A stretch of DNA of 64,000 bases from Thermotogota bacterium ADurb.Bin062 (GCA_002071085.1 MWEM01000001.1:1-64000); one strand, 5' to 3'. Positions 1 through 8,865 are shown, numbered from the stretch's first letter. A program made the numbers and translations. The notes: generated by a model not told the origin, from the letters alone.

Positions 1-111
1 TAACCGGACGATCTTCGGAGGTAGATAGTGTTGGAGGAAGGACTTCGCGGTTTCTATATCCCCCAAGACTTCTTTAAAAAATCTGTCGTGTGACTTACTG
101 ATTTTCTCCAC
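1..111 (-). CDS. Rpn-family PD-(D/E)XK nuclease / putative transposase, N-terminal part (cut by window edge)
   Basis: The gene reads leftwards off the window; only the first 37 codons are visible. The start is GTG at 111, preceded by a TGGAGGG ribosome binding site. The residues match the N-terminus of the full-length copy at 25188-26210 almost position for position (HDRFFKEVLGDIETAKSF here, HDKLFKEVMGDIETAKSF there). The upstream DNA is also conserved between the two copies. Members of this family (Rpn, or YhgA-like transposase) are PD-(D/E)XK nucleases linked to recombination. The catalytic residues lie beyond the edge, so whether this copy is intact is unknown. Confidence 0.8.
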   Translation of the reverse strand, partial: MEKISKSHDRFFKEVLGDIETAKSFLQHYLPPKIVRL

Positions 112-182
112 GGGTATCCCTCCAGAATAAAGTCTCATCGGTAATATACCGCAAAGGTGGGATTTCCAAAAAGGGAAAGTGA
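112..182 (-). promoter_or_regulatory. Upstream region of the Rpn copy, conserved with the second copy
   Basis: Read on the minus strand, this stretch contains CACTTTCCCTTTTTGGAAAT, a -10-like TATATT at 148-143 and TGGAGGG before the GTG. The same order and nearly the same bases precede the Rpn gene at 25188 (25118-25187), where the -10 is a perfect TATAAT. Gene and promoter therefore appear to have been duplicated together. Confidence 0.6.
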
Positions 183-214
183 ATCCACCTTTTGTCCTTT
201 TATGTCGTGATGAC

Positions 215-372
215 TACATGGTTCATTGCGGGGTAAGAGGTTTTCACGACCCCGCGATCCGCCCTCTGCTCTTCTCAAAAGCGTATCGCGCCGACGCGAA
301 AAGAAGAGGCGCTTACGCCGCGATGACCTCGCGGGCTAAAAATCGTGCGATCGATTCTGGCCTTGTTTTTTG
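215..372. repeat. Dispersed modular repeat, locus 1
   Basis: Contains a GCGGGGTAA...CCCCGCGAT segment (about 228-257), one copy of the ATCGCGGCGTAAGCG module in reverse orientation (about 281-326), and a reverse copy of the module AACAAGGCCAGAATCGATCG (about 336-371). The same modules recur at 1.9, 10.9, 17.3, 24.9, 26.3, 33.1 and 54.7 kb. No convincing gene lies between 182 and 412. Confidence 0.75.
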
Positions 373-412
373 AGGGAACCTGAAAACTTGGCACACACTT
401 GAGCGGGATTCT

Positions 413-814
413 TTAATTCGGGGTGTCGTCGGGGACATCCAAATCTTCTCCGACTTCGACGTACAGCTCGAAGCGCTCAGGAGAGAGATTTCCTTTGTAT
501 AGGTCGCGGAAGTTGACCTCCAAATCCGCATCTTTTTCTTCAAGTAGCAGTAATTCGACGGGGATTCTCCGCTTCGGTTGGTATACTTCGAACACGACGT
601 GGTGGATACCGGAAGAAAAGATGCCGCCCTCTATGATTTCATCGAGCGAGAAAATGACTTCTAACGTGGTATGGATGTCATCTTCCACGTATCCCATCTG
701 TACCAGCCGATCGAAGGTTTTATTTGCGATATCGGCGCGATCTAGATTGCCGTCCAGCAGCTCTTTCAGCACGAACGAAAAGGCCATCTCGAACAGATCT
801 TGTAGAGTCTTCAA
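413..814 (-). CDS. Hypothetical protein, 133 residues
   Basis: A small, acidic, soluble protein that I do not recognise. It starts at TTG 814 after AAAGGACGGGG, the only candidate start with a good ribosome binding site. The first half looks helical (LFEMAFSFVLKELLDG, then a D/E-rich stretch containing MGYVEDDIHTTLEVIF, weakly reminiscent of the Smg/DUF494 pattern but not enough for a call). The second half is rich in beta-prone residues and ends in an acidic tail (VGEDLDVPDDTPN). It lies 53 bp downstream of the oxidoreductase on the same strand and could be co-transcribed with it. No signal peptide or membrane segment is visible. Confidence 0.6.
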   Translation of the reverse strand: MKTLQDLFEMAFSFVLKELLDGNLDRADIANKTFDRLVQMGYVEDDIHTTLEVIFSLDEIIEGGIFSSGIHHVVFEVYQPKRRIPVELLLLEEKDADLEVNFRDLYKGNLSPERFELYVEVGEDLDVPDDTPN

Positions 815-867
815 ACAACCCCGTCCTTTTTAAAAAGTTTGCTTATTATAGCACAATTGCGATCGAA

Positions 868-1860
868 TCATCGGGAGGCGGTGCGCGTCCCGTATCCGAC
901 CCTTTCGAGTATAGACGTCAAAATTGCCGCGTTATGGACCGAATCCTCCTCGGAGATGACGGGCGTAACCTCTGCGCGGATGGTGGCGTTGAAGTGGGCG
1001 ATCTCCAGGGCGTAGTTATTCGGGCTCTCGACCTGAAAGGTCCGACTCCCCTCTTCTTTCACCACCGTGTAGGTGAGGGTCCCGGTTTCATTGAAGGGCC
1101 GTTCGGTATAAAGGGCCCCCCGAGTCCCCTGCGCTTCGAAGAACATCCGCCGGCTTTGCTCGAAAGATACGTGGAATGACATAGTCGGTCCTCGATCGAA
1201 TCGTAGCAAGGCGGTCGCGGACAGGTCTACCCCTTCAACCGGGTGAAGGGAAGCGACCGCGTGCGCCACTGTCGGCTCTTTTTCGGTGAGATAACGCGCA
1301 AGGTGAACAAGATAACAGCCCAAGTCATAAACTGCGCCCCCGCCCAATTCCCTCGACCAGCGAATATCCTTCGGTCGCTTCGACAGGTCGAAGGAAAACG
1401 AGGTCATAAGATGACGTATCTCGCCGATCTCGCCAGTTTGAAGGGCCTTTCGTAGGTGCTCAATCAACGGATTATGGATATAGGCGAAGCCCTCCATCAG
1501 GATTTTACCCGTGCCCCGCGCGACGCGAAACATCTCTCTGGCATCCAAAGAGTTCAAGGCCAAGGGCTTTTCACAGAGCACGTGTTTTCCGGCCAGGAGC
1601 GCGTTCGTGACCCATTCTTTATGCAAGGCGTTGGGTAGGGGAACGTAGACGGCATCGACTTCTCGGTCGTTCAGTAGCTGGGTATACGTGTCATACGTTT
1701 TCGCGGGTTGAAACAGGGAGAAAAATCGTCGCGCTTTCTCCCGGTCTCTACTGGCAACGGCCTCCAGCACGCAACCGGGGGTTTGTAAAATAGCAGGAAT
1801 CACGGCCTTCTCGGCAATCCTCGCCGCGCCAAGCACACCCCATTTTACGGTTTTCAACAC
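868..1860 (-). CDS. Gfo/Idh/MocA family oxidoreductase
   Basis: NAD(P)-dependent dehydrogenase of 330 residues acting on a sugar, inositol or similar polyol; the substrate cannot be read from sequence. The N-terminal Rossmann motif GVLGAARIAEK is at residues 8-18 and the diagnostic CEKPL motif at 96-100 carries the family's catalytic lysine. The C-terminal half is the alpha/beta substrate domain. The start is GTG 1860, with GGAGGTG six bases upstream; an ATG two bases earlier is out of frame. The length is normal for the family. It is transcribed away from the sugar operon that begins at 2299 and may work on related substrates, but nothing in the sequence proves that link. Confidence 0.9.
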   Translation of the reverse strand: MLKTVKWGVLGAARIAEKAVIPAILQTPGCVLEAVASRDREKARRFFSLFQPAKTYDTYTQLLNDREVDAVYVPLPNALHKEWVTNALLAGKHVLCEKPLALNSLDAREMFRVARGTGKILMEGFAYIHNPLIEHLRKALQTGEIGEIRHLMTSFSFDLSKRPKDIRWSRELGGGAVYDLGCYLVHLARYLTEKEPTVAHAVASLHPVEGVDLSATALLRFDRGPTMSFHVSFEQSRRMFFEAQGTRGALYTERPFNETGTLTYTVVKEEGSRTFQVESPNNYALEIAHFNATIRAEVTPVISEEDSVHNAAILTSILERVGYGTRTASR

Positions 1861-1929
1861 ATCTCACACCTCCATTCTTTTCTCTTACGATTATAACCTA
1901 AAAAAACCGGTTTCCGGGTTGGGAATACC

Positions 1930-2285
1930 GGTCAAGTTATGGGGTGACATGACTAAGAGGTTCATCGCGGGGTAACCAGAGGGCTGACTTCGGAACCCCA
2001 CGAAGTCTCGCGATACGCACTTGGGAACACCAAACTTTAGTTTGGCATGTCTTCTATGTTTTCATCTTTTTCCCTGTCCTCTGTGCCCTCTGTGCGAACT
2101 CGATTTTTTGTTTTTAATCTAGGCTTTTTTTCTTTGTGTTCTCTCTGTGCCCTCTGTGTTCTCTGTGCGAAACCATCTTTTGGTTTTGTAAAGCCAAGAC
2201 AACTTGAAAGTTGGCGTTCCCAAGGCGTTCCCAAGCGTATCGCGCCGTCGTAAAAAGAAGAAGCGCTTACGCCGCGGTGAGAACG
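1930..2285. repeat. Dispersed modular repeat, locus 2
   Basis: Fills most of the 515-bp gap between the oxidoreductase and the aldolase operon. In order: GGTCAAGTTATGGGGTGACA; a GCGGGGTAACCAG segment joined to an inverted repeat (GACTTCG/CGAAGTC); GGGAACACCAAACTTTAGTT with its complement TTTGGCATG; a long T- and C-rich stretch that is the complement of the CACAGAGGGCACAGAG module; AACTTGAAAGTTGGCG; and a reverse ATCGCGGCGTAAGCG module near 2232-2280. No gene is supported here. Confidence 0.75.
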
Positions 2286-2298
2286 AGGCCCCCACAGG

Positions 2299-2327
2299 TT
2301 GACAGTCAGAGAAAAAAGGGGTATAAT
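2299..2327 (+). promoter_or_regulatory. Consensus sigma-70-type promoter of the sugar operon
   Basis: TTGACA at 2299-2304, exactly 17 bp, then TATAAT at 2322-2327. It lies about 48 bp before the aldolase start codon and directly after repeat locus 2. It is the only strong promoter seen before the co-directional genes 2376-10887. Confidence 0.85.
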
Positions 2328-2375
2328 GGTAGTGAACTAATGTATGCGCACATATTCTCTTTCTGGAGGGATCCG

Positions 2376-3101
2376 ATGACCGGACTGGAGAAGAACCTCC
2401 GCAGGCTCTTTCGCCCTAATGGGAAGACCCTGTGGGTTGCTTTAGACCATCCCCAATTCTGTGGCCCTATGCCGGGTCTGGAAAACCCGATTCAGACGAT
2501 CGGAAGAATTCTACTCGCTCCACACGACGGGATGATCCTTAACCCCGGCATCTTCCGCTTGTTGCCTACGGAAGCCTATCAAAAACGTCTCGTCATGCGC
2601 GTCTCTGTGGGAGGCACCTGTTTCTCTGATTATTCTAAGGTCCATCCGGTCGTGGTGGATCCGGTTCAGGCCTTGTGCGAAGGCGCCGACGCCGTGATAA
2701 TGATGTTGATTTTGGGGAGTCAAGACGCGTTGGCGATGGAGTCGGTTCGTCGACACATCGAAGCCTATCACCGATACGCCATACCGGTGGTTGTCGAGGT
2801 GATGTCGGAGGACTACACCCTGAACAACGACTTCCAGCACGTGTATGCGGGCGCGAGGATAGCGGCGGAATTGGGGTGCGACATCGTTAAAGTCTTCTAC
2901 TGCGAAGGGTTCCACCGTGTCGTGGAGACCTGCCCCGTACCGGTTTTATTGGCGGGCGGTCCGAAGGACGCGGATGTACTCGAAGGCGCGAAAGAGGCCC
3001 TCCGTTCCGGCGCGAAAGGCTTCGCTTTCGGGCGCAACGTCTTCCAAAACGAAAATCCCGTCGAGATGATCGACCGGCTTTCGCGGCTATTGGAGGGGTG
3101 A
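2376..3101 (+). CDS. Class I aldolase of the LsrF / DhnA (FbaB-like) family
   Basis: Schiff-base TIM-barrel aldolase or thiolase of 241 residues, cytoplasmic, expected to split a phosphorylated sugar or ketose. Family marks are VALDHPQF (21-28), the probable Schiff-base lysine in DIVKVFY (K172), the phosphate-binding LLAGGPK (191-197) and FGRNVFQ (218-224). The overall layout is closest in my reading to LsrF, the last enzyme of AI-2 degradation, although other DhnA-type aldolases share these motifs. The ATG at 2376 is chosen because TTCTGGAGGG lies just upstream and the promoter at 2299-2327 would place any earlier start on or before the transcription start. It overlaps the next gene by 4 bp (GTGA), which implies translational coupling. 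Confidence 0.85.
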   Translation: MTGLEKNLRRLFRPNGKTLWVALDHPQFCGPMPGLENPIQTIGRILLAPHDGMILNPGIFRLLPTEAYQKRLVMRVSVGGTCFSDYSKVHPVVVDPVQALCEGADAVIMMLILGSQDALAMESVRRHIEAYHRYAIPVVVEVMSEDYTLNNDFQHVYAGARIAAELGCDIVKVFYCEGFHRVVETCPVPVLLAGGPKDADVLEGAKEALRSGAKGFAFGRNVFQNENPVEMIDRLSRLLEG

Positions 3102-4069
3102 CCATACCCAAGCGTATCCCGAACCACCTCCTCTACACGATCGCCGTCGATTATTACCTGAGCGGCGCCACTCAGGAGGAGATTGGCGAGAAGTACGGCA
3201 TCTCGAGGCCGCAGATTTCTCGGTACCTACGAAAAGCCAGAGAGGAGAAAATCGTTGAAATCACCGTTCATCCTCCGACTGAGATCGATCAAGTGGCTTT
3301 GGAGAGAGGTTTGGAACAAAAATACGGTTTGAAAAAGGCTGTCGTCGTCCCTTTTCTCCGGCGGAAGTATCCTCCGGAGGAGTTGATCCGAACGATCGCG
3401 ATCAGCGCAGCGAAAACTGTCAAGAAACTGATCTCGATCCATCAGCGAATTGGCATCGGTTGGGGAAAGACCGTTTACCAGACCGTTCTGGCGATATGCT
3501 CCGATCGCTCGGGTGAACGACCCAAACCTCTTATGAAGCGGGAGCTGGCCTTCTATCCGCTCATTGGCGGCCTGGGCCAATCGCTGCCTTACTACCAGGT
3601 GAACACGATGATCGACCGTATGGCGGAGTATTATCACGCGAAGAGTCGGTTTTTTAGCGTTCCTGCGATGACACTAAAAGGGTCGATGCTTCCTACGGCG
3701 ATGCGTGAAGACTACGAGTCTATAGTCGAGGTTTGGAAGTCAGTCGATCTCGCGATTATCGGCCTCGGTGGACCGATACAACAATCTGAGATACTCAAAT
3801 CGGAGATAGACAAGGATACCATCCAACGGCTGATCGAGCAGCGGGCCATCGGGGATATCTTGGGCCGGTTCTTCGATGAAAGAGGGGTGACGTGTCCAAC
3901 CGACTTAGACTCCCGTCTACTCGGGTTGGACTTGGAGCGGCTAAAAAGTATAAAAGACGTGGTCTGCGTATGCGGAGGGAAGAATAAGGTCCGGGCTATA
4001 CAAGTCGCCCTAGAACACGGTTTTTTTAATCACCTGATCACTGATCAGCAGACGGCGAGCGAGCTTTGA
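3098..4069 (+). CDS. SorC-family sugar-binding transcriptional regulator
   Basis: DNA-binding regulator of 323 residues. The N-terminal helix-turn-helix is clear (TQEEIGEKYGISRPQISRYL, roughly 25-44). The rest is the SorC/DeoR-like effector domain, with GIGWGKTVYQTV and the late VCVCGGKNKVRAIQVAL segments typical of the family. Such proteins (SorC, LsrR, DeoR of Bacillus) bind a phosphorylated sugar and control the operon in which they sit. The GTG start overlaps the aldolase stop by 4 bp. An LsrF-like aldolase next to a SorC regulator is the same pairing as in lsr loci, but no LsrK-type kinase or LsrG is present. Confidence 0.9.
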   Translation: MTIPKRIPNHLLYTIAVDYYLSGATQEEIGEKYGISRPQISRYLRKAREEKIVEITVHPPTEIDQVALERGLEQKYGLKKAVVVPFLRRKYPPEELIRTIAISAAKTVKKLISIHQRIGIGWGKTVYQTVLAICSDRSGERPKPLMKRELAFYPLIGGLGQSLPYYQVNTMIDRMAEYYHAKSRFFSVPAMTLKGSMLPTAMREDYESIVEVWKSVDLAIIGLGGPIQQSEILKSEIDKDTIQRLIEQRAIGDILGRFFDERGVTCPTDLDSRLLGLDLERLKSIKDVVCVCGGKNKVRAIQVALEHGFFNHLITDQQTASEL

Positions 4070-4082
4070 GGGGGTGGATCTA

Positions 4083-5078
4083 TTGAAAGCCTTGATTTAT
4101 TCAGGGCCAGGGCAGCTGAACATCCAAGAGATTCCGGCGCCACAAGGGAAAACGATCGTCGAAGTCGGCTACGCCGGTATCTGTGGGACCGATGTCAAGA
4201 CCTTTTTGAAGGGGCACCCGATGTTTAAACCGCCTACGGTCTTGGGTCACGAATGTATCGGCCGTATCGCGCGAACCGACGCTCCCGAGAGGGATTTAGC
4301 CGAGGGAATGCTGGTCGCGGTGGCTCCCTACGCCGAGTGTGGCGTTTGCGAGAACTGTTTGAAAGGGTATCCCGAGCTCTGCCGACAAAAGTCCTTCGCT
4401 TCGTCCGGGAGTTTCTGCGAACTTCTGGGAATGGATACCGAGTACGCGAACCGGGCGCTCTTCGTGATACCTGACGCGCAGCCGGTCTATACGCTGATGG
4501 AACCGCTCGCTTGCGTTTTCAACGGGTTAGACAAGATAGGTCTTCTCAGAAACCCAGAAAGGTCTGCAGCCCAGTACCACACGCTCATCATCGGAGGCGG
4601 GCCGATGGGGACCCTATTCGCCTCCTGGTTTCGATCTCAACACCTCCCGTACGCGATCTTGGAGAATAACCCCTGGCGCGCGAACTTCCTCTCCTCGAGA
4701 GGGTACCGGTTAGCGGATGCGGTCTCGCCCCACACTTATGACGGTATCATCGTCGCGGCTGGCGCTCCCGAGCTCGCCGAATCCGCGCTGGATCTGGTGA
4801 AAGACGGAGGAGACCTCCTACTTTTCGCGGGGTTTCCCTCCGACACCCGGTTAACGTTGAATCCTTTCTCGATCCACTACAGGGAAGTGTCTGTGAAAGG
4901 GAGCTTTGGCTACGCGCTCGCCCACTTCCGTCAAGCCTATCGGGAGATCCTCGGTCACCCGGCCCTTTACGGAGAACTGGTCTCGCACCTCTTCCCTCTG
5001 GAGGACTATGCCCTAGCCTTTCAGAAAGCGATCTCGGGAGAAGCGATGAAAGTGGTCTTTCTGGTGAACCCGTTATGA
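4083..5078 (+). CDS. Zinc-dependent medium-chain alcohol/polyol dehydrogenase
   Basis: MDR-family NAD(P)-dependent dehydrogenase, 331 residues, similar in plan to sorbitol and L-threonine dehydrogenases. Catalytic zinc ligands are C34 in GICGTD and H56-E57 in GHE. The structural zinc cluster is complete (C86, C89, C92, C100 in CGVCENCLKGYPELC). A nucleotide-binding glycine motif appears as IIGGGPMGTLF. I favour TTG 4083 because GAGGGGG lies 8 bp upstream and the protein then begins MKALIYSGPG as family members do; GTG 4074 is the alternative. It overlaps the permease start at 5075 (ATGA). It probably oxidises the imported sugar or polyol. Confidence 0.87.
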   Translation: MKALIYSGPGQLNIQEIPAPQGKTIVEVGYAGICGTDVKTFLKGHPMFKPPTVLGHECIGRIARTDAPERDLAEGMLVAVAPYAECGVCENCLKGYPELCRQKSFASSGSFCELLGMDTEYANRALFVIPDAQPVYTLMEPLACVFNGLDKIGLLRNPERSAAQYHTLIIGGGPMGTLFASWFRSQHLPYAILENNPWRANFLSSRGYRLADAVSPHTYDGIIVAAGAPELAESALDLVKDGGDLLLFAGFPSDTRLTLNPFSIHYREVSVKGSFGYALAHFRQAYREILGHPALYGELVSHLFPLEDYALAFQKAISGEAMKVVFLVNPL

Positions 5079-5977
5079 AAGTGCGTTTTCGAGGGGAACG
5101 GTATTATCTCCGTGAAATAGGCGTTGCGTGGCTCTGTTTGGCGCCGGCTTTGGGATTGGCCGTCGTTTTTGTTTTCATTCCGCTCGTGGAGGTCTGCTAC
5201 CTCAGCTTCACCAACTGGGACCTGTTACGCGCGACGAAAAGTTGGGTCGGTTGGAAAAATTACGAGTACATCTTCAAGGATCAAAAGTTCATACAGTCGA
5301 TCTGGAACACGCTTTACTTCGCCGGGGTCAAGATACCTTTGGACCTGGTGCTGTCACTCTTCATCGCCGTTTTGCTCGATAAACGCATCAGAGGGCTGCG
5401 GTTCTATCGGGCCTCCTACTTCGCGCCCGTCGTGATTCCGGTTGTAGCCGCCTCACTGATCTGGGTGTGGTTGTTCGACCCTGGTCTCGGGCCGCTCAAT
5501 CAAATCCTGGGATTGTTTGGCATCAGCCCTAGCCGCTGGCTTCACGATCCCGCTTCCGCTATGTTTTCGATCGTTCTCTTCTCCCTTTGGAAGGGGTTGG
5601 GATATGATATCGTGATCTTCCTCGCGGGGCTTCAAGGCATTCCGCCCACCTACAGCGAAGCGGCCAGTATCGATGGCGCGGGCTCGTGGAATATCTTTTT
5701 CAAGATCACCTTGCCGCTTTTGTCCCCCGTGATCTTCTTCGTCATTTTGATGGGTATCATCAACTCTTTCAAGATATTCACGGAGATTTCTGTGATGACA
5801 CCGAAGGGCGGACCGTTGTACTCCACGGGAGTGATCGTCTTCTATATCTATCAGCAGGCCTTTGAAAATTACCGTATCGGGAGGGCGGCGGCCGCTTCGA
5901 TCGTGTTGTTCTTTTTGATCCTCGCGATTACGATGGTCCAGAGAAAGCTCGGCAGAAAGTTCGTCGACTACGAGTAG
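5075..5977 (+). CDS. ABC sugar transporter permease, MalF/UgpA type
   Basis: Inner-membrane permease of 300 residues with six predicted membrane segments. It carries the cytoplasmic EAA loop that contacts the ATPase (EAASIDGAGSWNIFFKITLP). It begins inside the dehydrogenase stop codon and is followed 7 bp later by the second permease. With the next two genes it forms a CUT1-type carbohydrate importer. No ATP-binding subunit is encoded in this operon, so a shared MsmK/UgpC-like ATPase elsewhere in the genome must be assumed. Confidence 0.92.
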   Translation: MKVRFRGERYYLREIGVAWLCLAPALGLAVVFVFIPLVEVCYLSFTNWDLLRATKSWVGWKNYEYIFKDQKFIQSIWNTLYFAGVKIPLDLVLSLFIAVLLDKRIRGLRFYRASYFAPVVIPVVAASLIWVWLFDPGLGPLNQILGLFGISPSRWLHDPASAMFSIVLFSLWKGLGYDIVIFLAGLQGIPPTYSEAASIDGAGSWNIFFKITLPLLSPVIFFVILMGIINSFKIFTEISVMTPKGGPLYSTGVIVFYIYQQAFENYRIGRAAAASIVLFFLILAITMVQRKLGRKFVDYE

Positions 5978-5984
5978 GTGGTCT

Positions 5985-6797
5985 ATGAGAAAACTATGGT
6001 GGGTTTACGTCCTCCTTTCGATCGGTCTCATCGCGATGCTGTTCCCGTTTTTTTGGATGGTTTTGTCCGCATTCAAGTCAAACGCCGACGTCTATGTCTA
6101 TCCGCCGAAATGGTTCCCCTCGCAATGGAATTTCGACAATTTCAAACGGGTTTTCGAAATGGTCCCCTTCGCGCTATACTTTTTCAACAGCCTTCTGGTG
6201 ACCGTTCTGGTGACCTATGGGCAGCTCTTTATCTCCGTTTTAGCCGCGTTTGCGCTTTCTAGGCTGAAATTTCCGTTCAAAAACGCGGTCTTTATGCTGA
6301 TCGTGTCGACGATGCTGATGCCGTTTGTTGTGACGATGATTCCGGTATTCTTGATCGTTAGCGCCTTCAGGTGGATCGACACTTACCAAGGGTTGGTGAT
6401 CCCGTCGCTTTTCAGCGGGTTTTCGATCATCTTCCTTAGGCAATTCTTCATATCAATCCCGCAAGACTTGCAGGACGCGGCGATGATCGACGGGTGCGGT
6501 TTTTTCCGCATCCTGTTCCAAGTCATTCTCCCGAATGCGAAACCGGCGATCGCGACGATCACCCTATTCAACTTTCTCGGAGAATGGCGTAACTACCTGT
6601 GGCCGCTCATCGTCACGAACTCTACGAAGATGCGGACGCTGCCGGTAGGGTTGCGCTATTTGATGACCGAAGGGGGCGGCGAGTACCATTTGATGATGGC
6701 TGCGTCCTTAATGGCCATCCTCCCCGTGTTGATCGTCTATCTCTTCTCAGAAAAGCAATTTATCAAATCCGTGGCCTTTACGGGTTTGAAATCATAA
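5985..6797 (+). CDS. ABC sugar transporter permease, MalG/UgpE type
   Basis: Second inner-membrane permease, 270 residues, six predicted membrane segments. The EAA-type loop reads DAAMIDGCGFFRILFQVILP, and the protein ends with the usual short MalG-like tail (KSVAFTGLKS). The ATG is preceded by GTAGGTGG. It is the partner of the permease at 5075 and of the binding protein that starts 13 bp downstream. MalG-type proteins form the second half of the translocation pore. Confidence 0.92.
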   Translation: MRKLWWVYVLLSIGLIAMLFPFFWMVLSAFKSNADVYVYPPKWFPSQWNFDNFKRVFEMVPFALYFFNSLLVTVLVTYGQLFISVLAAFALSRLKFPFKNAVFMLIVSTMLMPFVVTMIPVFLIVSAFRWIDTYQGLVIPSLFSGFSIIFLRQFFISIPQDLQDAAMIDGCGFFRILFQVILPNAKPAIATITLFNFLGEWRNYLWPLIVTNSTKMRTLPVGLRYLMTEGGGEYHLMMAASLMAILPVLIVYLFSEKQFIKSVAFTGLKS

Positions 6798-6810
6798 AGG
6801 AGGGTTTTCT

Positions 6811-8067
6811 ATGAGGAAATTTACGCTTATCTTAATGGTCCTTCTCGTATTCTGCACCTTAGGCCTAGCGAAAACGAAGATCACATTTTGGTACGCCATC
6901 AGTGGGGTGAGCGGCGAAGCGGTTAAAGCCCTGATCGACCGCTTTCAAGCCGAAAACCCAGACATTGTCGTGGAAGCTATATACTCCGGCAAGTACGCGG
7001 ATACGGCCCAAAAAATAACCGCCGCTCTGGCCGCCAACGCGCTTCCGAACGGTGGGATCATCCCGGCGGGCCCGATTTTTACGGGGCCGAGAGGTAACTA
7101 CGCCATTCTCGATTATATGTTGAAAGACCCAACCTTCGATATGTCCGATTTTTATGAAGGTATGTGGGACTACTCCAAGTACAAGGGTAAAATATGCGCG
7201 GTTCCCTACAACATCAGCACCCCCGTGCTCTACTACAATAAAGAGCTGATGGAAAAAGCCGGTCTCGACCCCACGAAACCGCCGACCACGTGGCAAGAAC
7301 TCCTCGAATACTCCAAAAAAATCACCCAAGACACGAACTCGGACGGGATCCCCGACATCTGGGGGCTCAATATGGCCGATACCGCGTGGATCTTCAAGTC
7401 CTTCTTACTCCAGAACGAAAACGATATCGTACAAGCGGTCCCACAGAAGGACGACTACGAAATCATTCCGCTCTTTGATCGCCCGTCCGCTTTGGAAACT
7501 GCGGAGTATTGGAAACAGTTGATCGATGAGAAGGCGATGCCCATGGGTCTCCACTCCTTGGCAGAAAAACAGTTCCTAGGGAACACGCTTGGGTTCTATC
7601 TCGGTACTTCCGCCCGCATTGGAACCTGGACTGGGAACACGTCCTTCGATTTCGGAGTCGGCTATCTCCCGAAAGGCAAGCGTTTGGGGATCCCCATAGG
7701 CGGTGCCGTTCTCGTTCTCTTCCCCGCTCCTAAAGACCAGATGGACGCCACCTATCAACTGATCAAGTGGCTGACACAGCCGGACAAGGTCGCTGAATTC
7801 TCGATGAAAACCGGGTACATCCCGATCCGTAAATCTTCCCTGGCATTGCCGGAGATGAAGGCCTTCTTCGAGACGAATCCGTTCTACAAAACCGCCTTCG
7901 AACAGTCTGAGTATGCCTTCTCTTACTGGCACTTTGACGCGATGGGGACAATGGACGGCTTGATCACTGAGGTATTGGAGAAGATCGAACGGGGAGTTTC
8001 TTCTCCTAAAGAAGGGATGAGGTGGCTCCAAGAGACGACTATCGAAGAGATCGAGGCGAGTCTGTAG
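6811..8067 (+). CDS. Extracellular sugar-binding protein (ABC family 1)
   Basis: Periplasmic or surface solute-binding protein, 418 residues. A cleavable signal peptide covers residues 1-20 (MRKFTLILMVLLVFCTLGLA) and the mature protein starts KTKITFWYAISG, the classic beginning of sugar-binding proteins. No lipobox cysteine sits at the cleavage site, which fits a soluble periplasmic protein of a diderm. The TWQELLEYSKKITQDTNSDG region is the typical family-1 helix followed by a calcium-like loop. The start has AAAGGAGGG. The ligand is unknown; the operon context suggests a sugar or sugar derivative. Confidence 0.92.
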   Translation: MRKFTLILMVLLVFCTLGLAKTKITFWYAISGVSGEAVKALIDRFQAENPDIVVEAIYSGKYADTAQKITAALAANALPNGGIIPAGPIFTGPRGNYAILDYMLKDPTFDMSDFYEGMWDYSKYKGKICAVPYNISTPVLYYNKELMEKAGLDPTKPPTTWQELLEYSKKITQDTNSDGIPDIWGLNMADTAWIFKSFLLQNENDIVQAVPQKDDYEIIPLFDRPSALETAEYWKQLIDEKAMPMGLHSLAEKQFLGNTLGFYLGTSARIGTWTGNTSFDFGVGYLPKGKRLGIPIGGAVLVLFPAPKDQMDATYQLIKWLTQPDKVAEFSMKTGYIPIRKSSLALPEMKAFFETNPFYKTAFEQSEYAFSYWHFDAMGTMDGLITEVLEKIERGVSSPKEGMRWLQETTIEEIEASL

Positions 8068-8070
8068 CTT

Positions 8071-8865
8071 ATGTCTATCGCGTTCTCGACGGCCGGACTG
8101 TACCCGATCGAATCGATCGAAGCTTTGAAGCTGGTTTCTAAAACCGGTTTTCTAGAAGCGGAACTGATGCCCCAATGCTATCACGAGGTCACCGAATCCT
8201 TCGCCCTAGAAACGAGAAAGGCGCTGAAGAGCGTGGGCGCTCCTTTGCGTGTTTCTTCGATCCACTACCCGCTGGTCTTTTTCGCCACCTTCTACAATCC
8301 CTACACCGGGATGCGAAAAGAGACCCGGCGCCTTTCCGAAAGGGTGGCCTCTTGCGCATCAATCCTCGGAACGGAGGTCATCGTTATCCACGCGCCGAGC
8401 AAACCGAAACCGGGCGATGTTCCCGAGTATCTCGAGACCGTGCTCGAAAACATCCGACATCTCTGCGAGGTTTGCGAAGAGCTGGGGATCACGGTTGCGC
8501 TGGAAAACAATCCCAAAACGATCGCCGACACCCCGGAGCGCTGGCGTGAAGCCGTTGCCCTCATCGGTCGCCCCAACCTGAAGCCGATGCTCGACACGAC
8601 CGAGGCTTCGGAGGCTGGTATTCTACCGACTGCGTTTTTGGACGCCGCGCTGTGCGCGCATTATCATCTGAGCGATCATTCGGGGGTTGACAAACACCTG
8701 TTACCGGGTGAAGGAGACCAGGATTGGTCCTCGTTCTTTGAAAAGAACAAGAATAACGGCTATCGGGGAATCTATGTGGCGGAACCGTCCTACCGATTGA
8801 TGCTCACAGACCCCATCGGCAACCTCAAGAAGGTCAGACGGTTCTTCGACCAGTATCTGCCGTGA
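8071..8865 (+). CDS. Sugar phosphate isomerase/epimerase (xylose isomerase-like TIM barrel)
   Basis: Cytoplasmic AP-endonuclease-2-fold protein of 264 residues. Expected metal ligands are visible: E in VALENNPKT, D in MLDTTEA, H in HYHLSDHSG, and a late E in YVAEPSY. Relatives isomerise or epimerise free or phosphorylated sugars and inosose. It starts 3 bp after the binding protein. The ribosome binding site is weak, so coupling to the gene before is likely. Its place between the transporter and a kinase-like gene suggests it acts on the first intracellular intermediates of the pathway. Confidence 0.85.
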   Translation: MSIAFSTAGLYPIESIEALKLVSKTGFLEAELMPQCYHEVTESFALETRKALKSVGAPLRVSSIHYPLVFFATFYNPYTGMRKETRRLSERVASCASILGTEVIVIHAPSKPKPGDVPEYLETVLENIRHLCEVCEELGITVALENNPKTIADTPERWREAVALIGRPNLKPMLDTTEASEAGILPTAFLDAALCAHYHLSDHSGVDKHLLPGEGDQDWSSFFEKNKNNGYRGIYVAEPSYRLMLTDPIGNLKKVRRFFDQYLP

